Positions 14,001-14,350 of a stretch of 14,350 nucleotides of DNA are shown here, one piece after another. A program made the translations under genes and the position numbers. The notes below the pieces were generated by a model, which saw nothing but the letters and a program-made list of their open reading frames with translations, had not been told where the DNA came from and did no database searches. Numbering within the stretch: position 1 is the stretch's first letter; each line of letters begins with the position of its first letter. This DNA is from an uncultured Nitrospinaceae bacterium. Lineage in GTDB: Bacteria > Nitrospinota > Nitrospinia > Nitrospinales > VA-1. The stretch covers positions 1-14,350 of the forward strand of contig CAJWLY010000018.1 in assembly GCA_913043155.1 (NCBI GenBank), written 5' to 3'.

Positions 14001-14350
14001 ATCGACCTATCATGACCCCAAGACCGGCAAGTTGATTCGCAGTGGTCCGGTGGCCGATATTCATGGAACCGAGCCCTTCGCTTACGGGCGGAACGGGAGT
14101 TTCCGTGAACTGGTGGCCCAGCTCCACGATACCGTTCCGCATACGGCCCAGCTCGTGACAGAGGGGAATCCTCCTGGACTTACTCGCGAGAACGCCATTG
14201 CGGCGGGTCAGTCCATCTCCTTCCAGATGCCTACGACCATGCAGGAGGTGGCCTTCCCGTACCTGAACGGCGGGACACATACCACGGGCGGCGGATTCAA
14301 CTTCCGTGCGTCCTCCCTGGCGGCCCGGCTGCTAAATAACGCCGACGCTT
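11011..14350 (+). CDS. Very large secreted multicopper oxidase, MnxG/ceruloplasmin-like, 3' end outside window
   Basis: An open frame of 1113 codons with no stop before the right edge. ATG 11011 has GGGAGG 7 nt upstream. Residues 1-30 are a signal peptide ending TAGA, so the enzyme is periplasmic or secreted. Copper motifs: HSHHPHG at 429-435, FLFHCHVAHHYVAGM at 503-517 (HCHxxxHxxxxM, a type 1 copper site plus type 3 ligands), NIHPHFFQF at 823-831 and FWHDHAFG at 972-979. Two homologous halves are visible: C128...KKYNVSAINVEVAL...LTLRANQGDC...IVEPVGSTY (to 300)...MNYRSEPF (367-374) corresponds to C734...RKQYNLVFINTPIEL...LVIRANVYDC...IVEPWGSTY (to 1000)...FNFRASS (1096-1102). Multicopper oxidases couple one-electron oxidation of a substrate to O2 reduction. 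Size and layout recall Mn(II) oxidases (MnxG, about 1200 residues), but the substrate cannot be read from sequence. The gene is richer in G+C than those at the left of the window. Confidence 0.88.
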   Translation, partial: MFNRATKGWMLWHALVVLVLSFGLVGTAGAVSSDHDGQTGPERPAWLNKLETQVDYEEMMSGMEGRQDRLNNTFMKLMGRLQDKVKEHASPASSGGGFHDSWSAHQLGQSYLLGPSEAAAKVFKGAHCPSNAPVKKYNVSAINVEVALNQWGDYYPGYMYVLDEDIKRVRAEEEKNAKAREDENDPGAVSTGLQGDAIQPLTLRANQGDCVRVHFTNQIEDEDAGFQVNGSAMIISSSGLPDSAVSAGAIVTSGESQDFEWMIPIDEQEGSHLIQSHAGRDPSALGLIGAFIVEPVGSTYLDPWDAKPLKNGWEAIIANDEDRDFREFVLFYHEVGDESFRPLNRFGEMIPQRDPLTDAYRPSARAMNYRSEPFGINNLAVQDKMFHYEDESLSYSSYTFADVPTTIPRSYLGDPAKFRLIHGGGEVFHSHHPHGGSIRWTRSPKREIQIKNLTTAAYDGPVKYPVIRTTTDRVDVEVIGPSEALDLETECGSGLCQRLAGDFLFHCHVAHHYVAGMWGYWRVYNTLQNGNYPLGSTDVMRPLAELPDRKGRIPRGVSSDKLVGKTMDWFGTKFKIVDKGKSDWSKETRVVNVRDWVKYMLPPKGKPGHTDDETGQVKSNDGSVWDYDWKGNQALSEREATYIVPKYKSPRPGKRHPLQFDDRGKLAWPHMTPHFGKRVPFARHHGGAPWLEPFHLWRDDGIITATESGSGRSGPGLESSAPAKPGEQGRWSLCPPGAGRKQYNLVFINTPIELSGAIGKTPPIIDKYGLIYVIDEEMAAVKADPKKAIPLVIRANVYDCVDLLLTSEWDDDDFTNFQMSKVNIHPHFFQFDNQASDGVISGFSYDQSMRSYRQFDKKMKDGHHVGMPVPMNAKLLKSTKPGDSTIEIQMAHHATPFHAGADIIVGIEVPNGKDARWIKSISPDPTKAFAKDDKYTVTFTEGMTHAHKAGQIVSTEYVRYRWWVDIDMGLVFWHDHAFGATTWPHGGIGSTIVEPWGSTYHDPKTGKLIRSGPVADIHGTEPFAYGRNGSFRELVAQLHDTVPHTAQLVTEGNPPGLTRENAIAAGQSISFQMPTTMQEVAFPYLNGGTHTTGGGFNFRASSLAARLLNNADA

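Noticed and set aside
12184..14280. A 698-codon open frame on the minus strand opposite the multicopper oxidase
   Set aside because: Its translation has no recognisable family, is rich in Arg/His/Val/Gly in the way antisense frames of G+C-rich genes are, and lies entirely opposite a frame with copper motifs, a signal peptide and a good ribosome-binding site. The same holds for minus-strand frames at 10795-11391, 11398-11652 and 11935-12171.

Overview
The window looks like a stretch of Gram-negative bacterial chromosome. The support for this is periplasmic signal peptides, an HtrA/DegP-type protease, a DjlA-like co-chaperone and a very large secreted multicopper oxidase. It reads as an ordinary housekeeping segment that ends in a more unusual locus. 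The MnxG-like oxidase, an assimilatory APS reductase and a Lys/Ala/Pro-rich histone-like tail would fit a Nitrospinota (Nitrospina-like) or neighbouring marine lineage. That placement is inference only, because there is no rRNA here. No transposase, integrase, phage gene, tRNA, rRNA or CRISPR array was seen.

Layout. Positions 1-120 (minus) hold the start of a histone H1-like protein that runs off the left edge, followed by an AT-rich gap with no gene. Positions 542-832 (minus) encode a small Dabb-domain protein, and 1052-1774 (plus) a TerB + J-domain (DjlA-like) co-chaperone. Next comes a minus-strand group: thiL (5539-4502), then two tandem DUF21/CBS/CorC_HlyC membrane proteins (4408-3101, which needs a TTG start, and 3101-1809) whose reading frames overlap in TGATG. 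A good sigma-70-type promoter sits just upstream of thiL. Further upstream, on the same strand, are a possible gene remnant (5669-5779), a secreted DUF1566 protein (5811-6620) and a sirtuin (6766-7593). Divergent from the sirtuin is an EcfT/CbiQ-like membrane protein (7706-8404), which converges on cysH (8434-9123, minus).

The right third is transcribed on the plus strand. A TTGACA promoter (about 9252-9280) precedes roughly 200 nt of strongly self-complementary sequence (9286-9486) that I read as a structured RNA, either a free RNA or the htrA leader. Then comes an HtrA-type periplasmic protease (9507-10871) with a clear terminator at 10913-10936. The last gene is a multicopper oxidase that starts at 11011 and is still open at the right edge (at least 1113 codons).

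The multicopper oxidase is the most interesting object. It is built from two homologous halves. The first has lost copper ligands in its N-terminal part but keeps HSHHPHG and HCHxxxHxxxxM. The second keeps HPH and WHDH and runs out of the window before its own C-terminal motifs. The resulting order of copper motifs differs from that in simple laccases and resembles MnxG/ceruloplasmin-type architecture.
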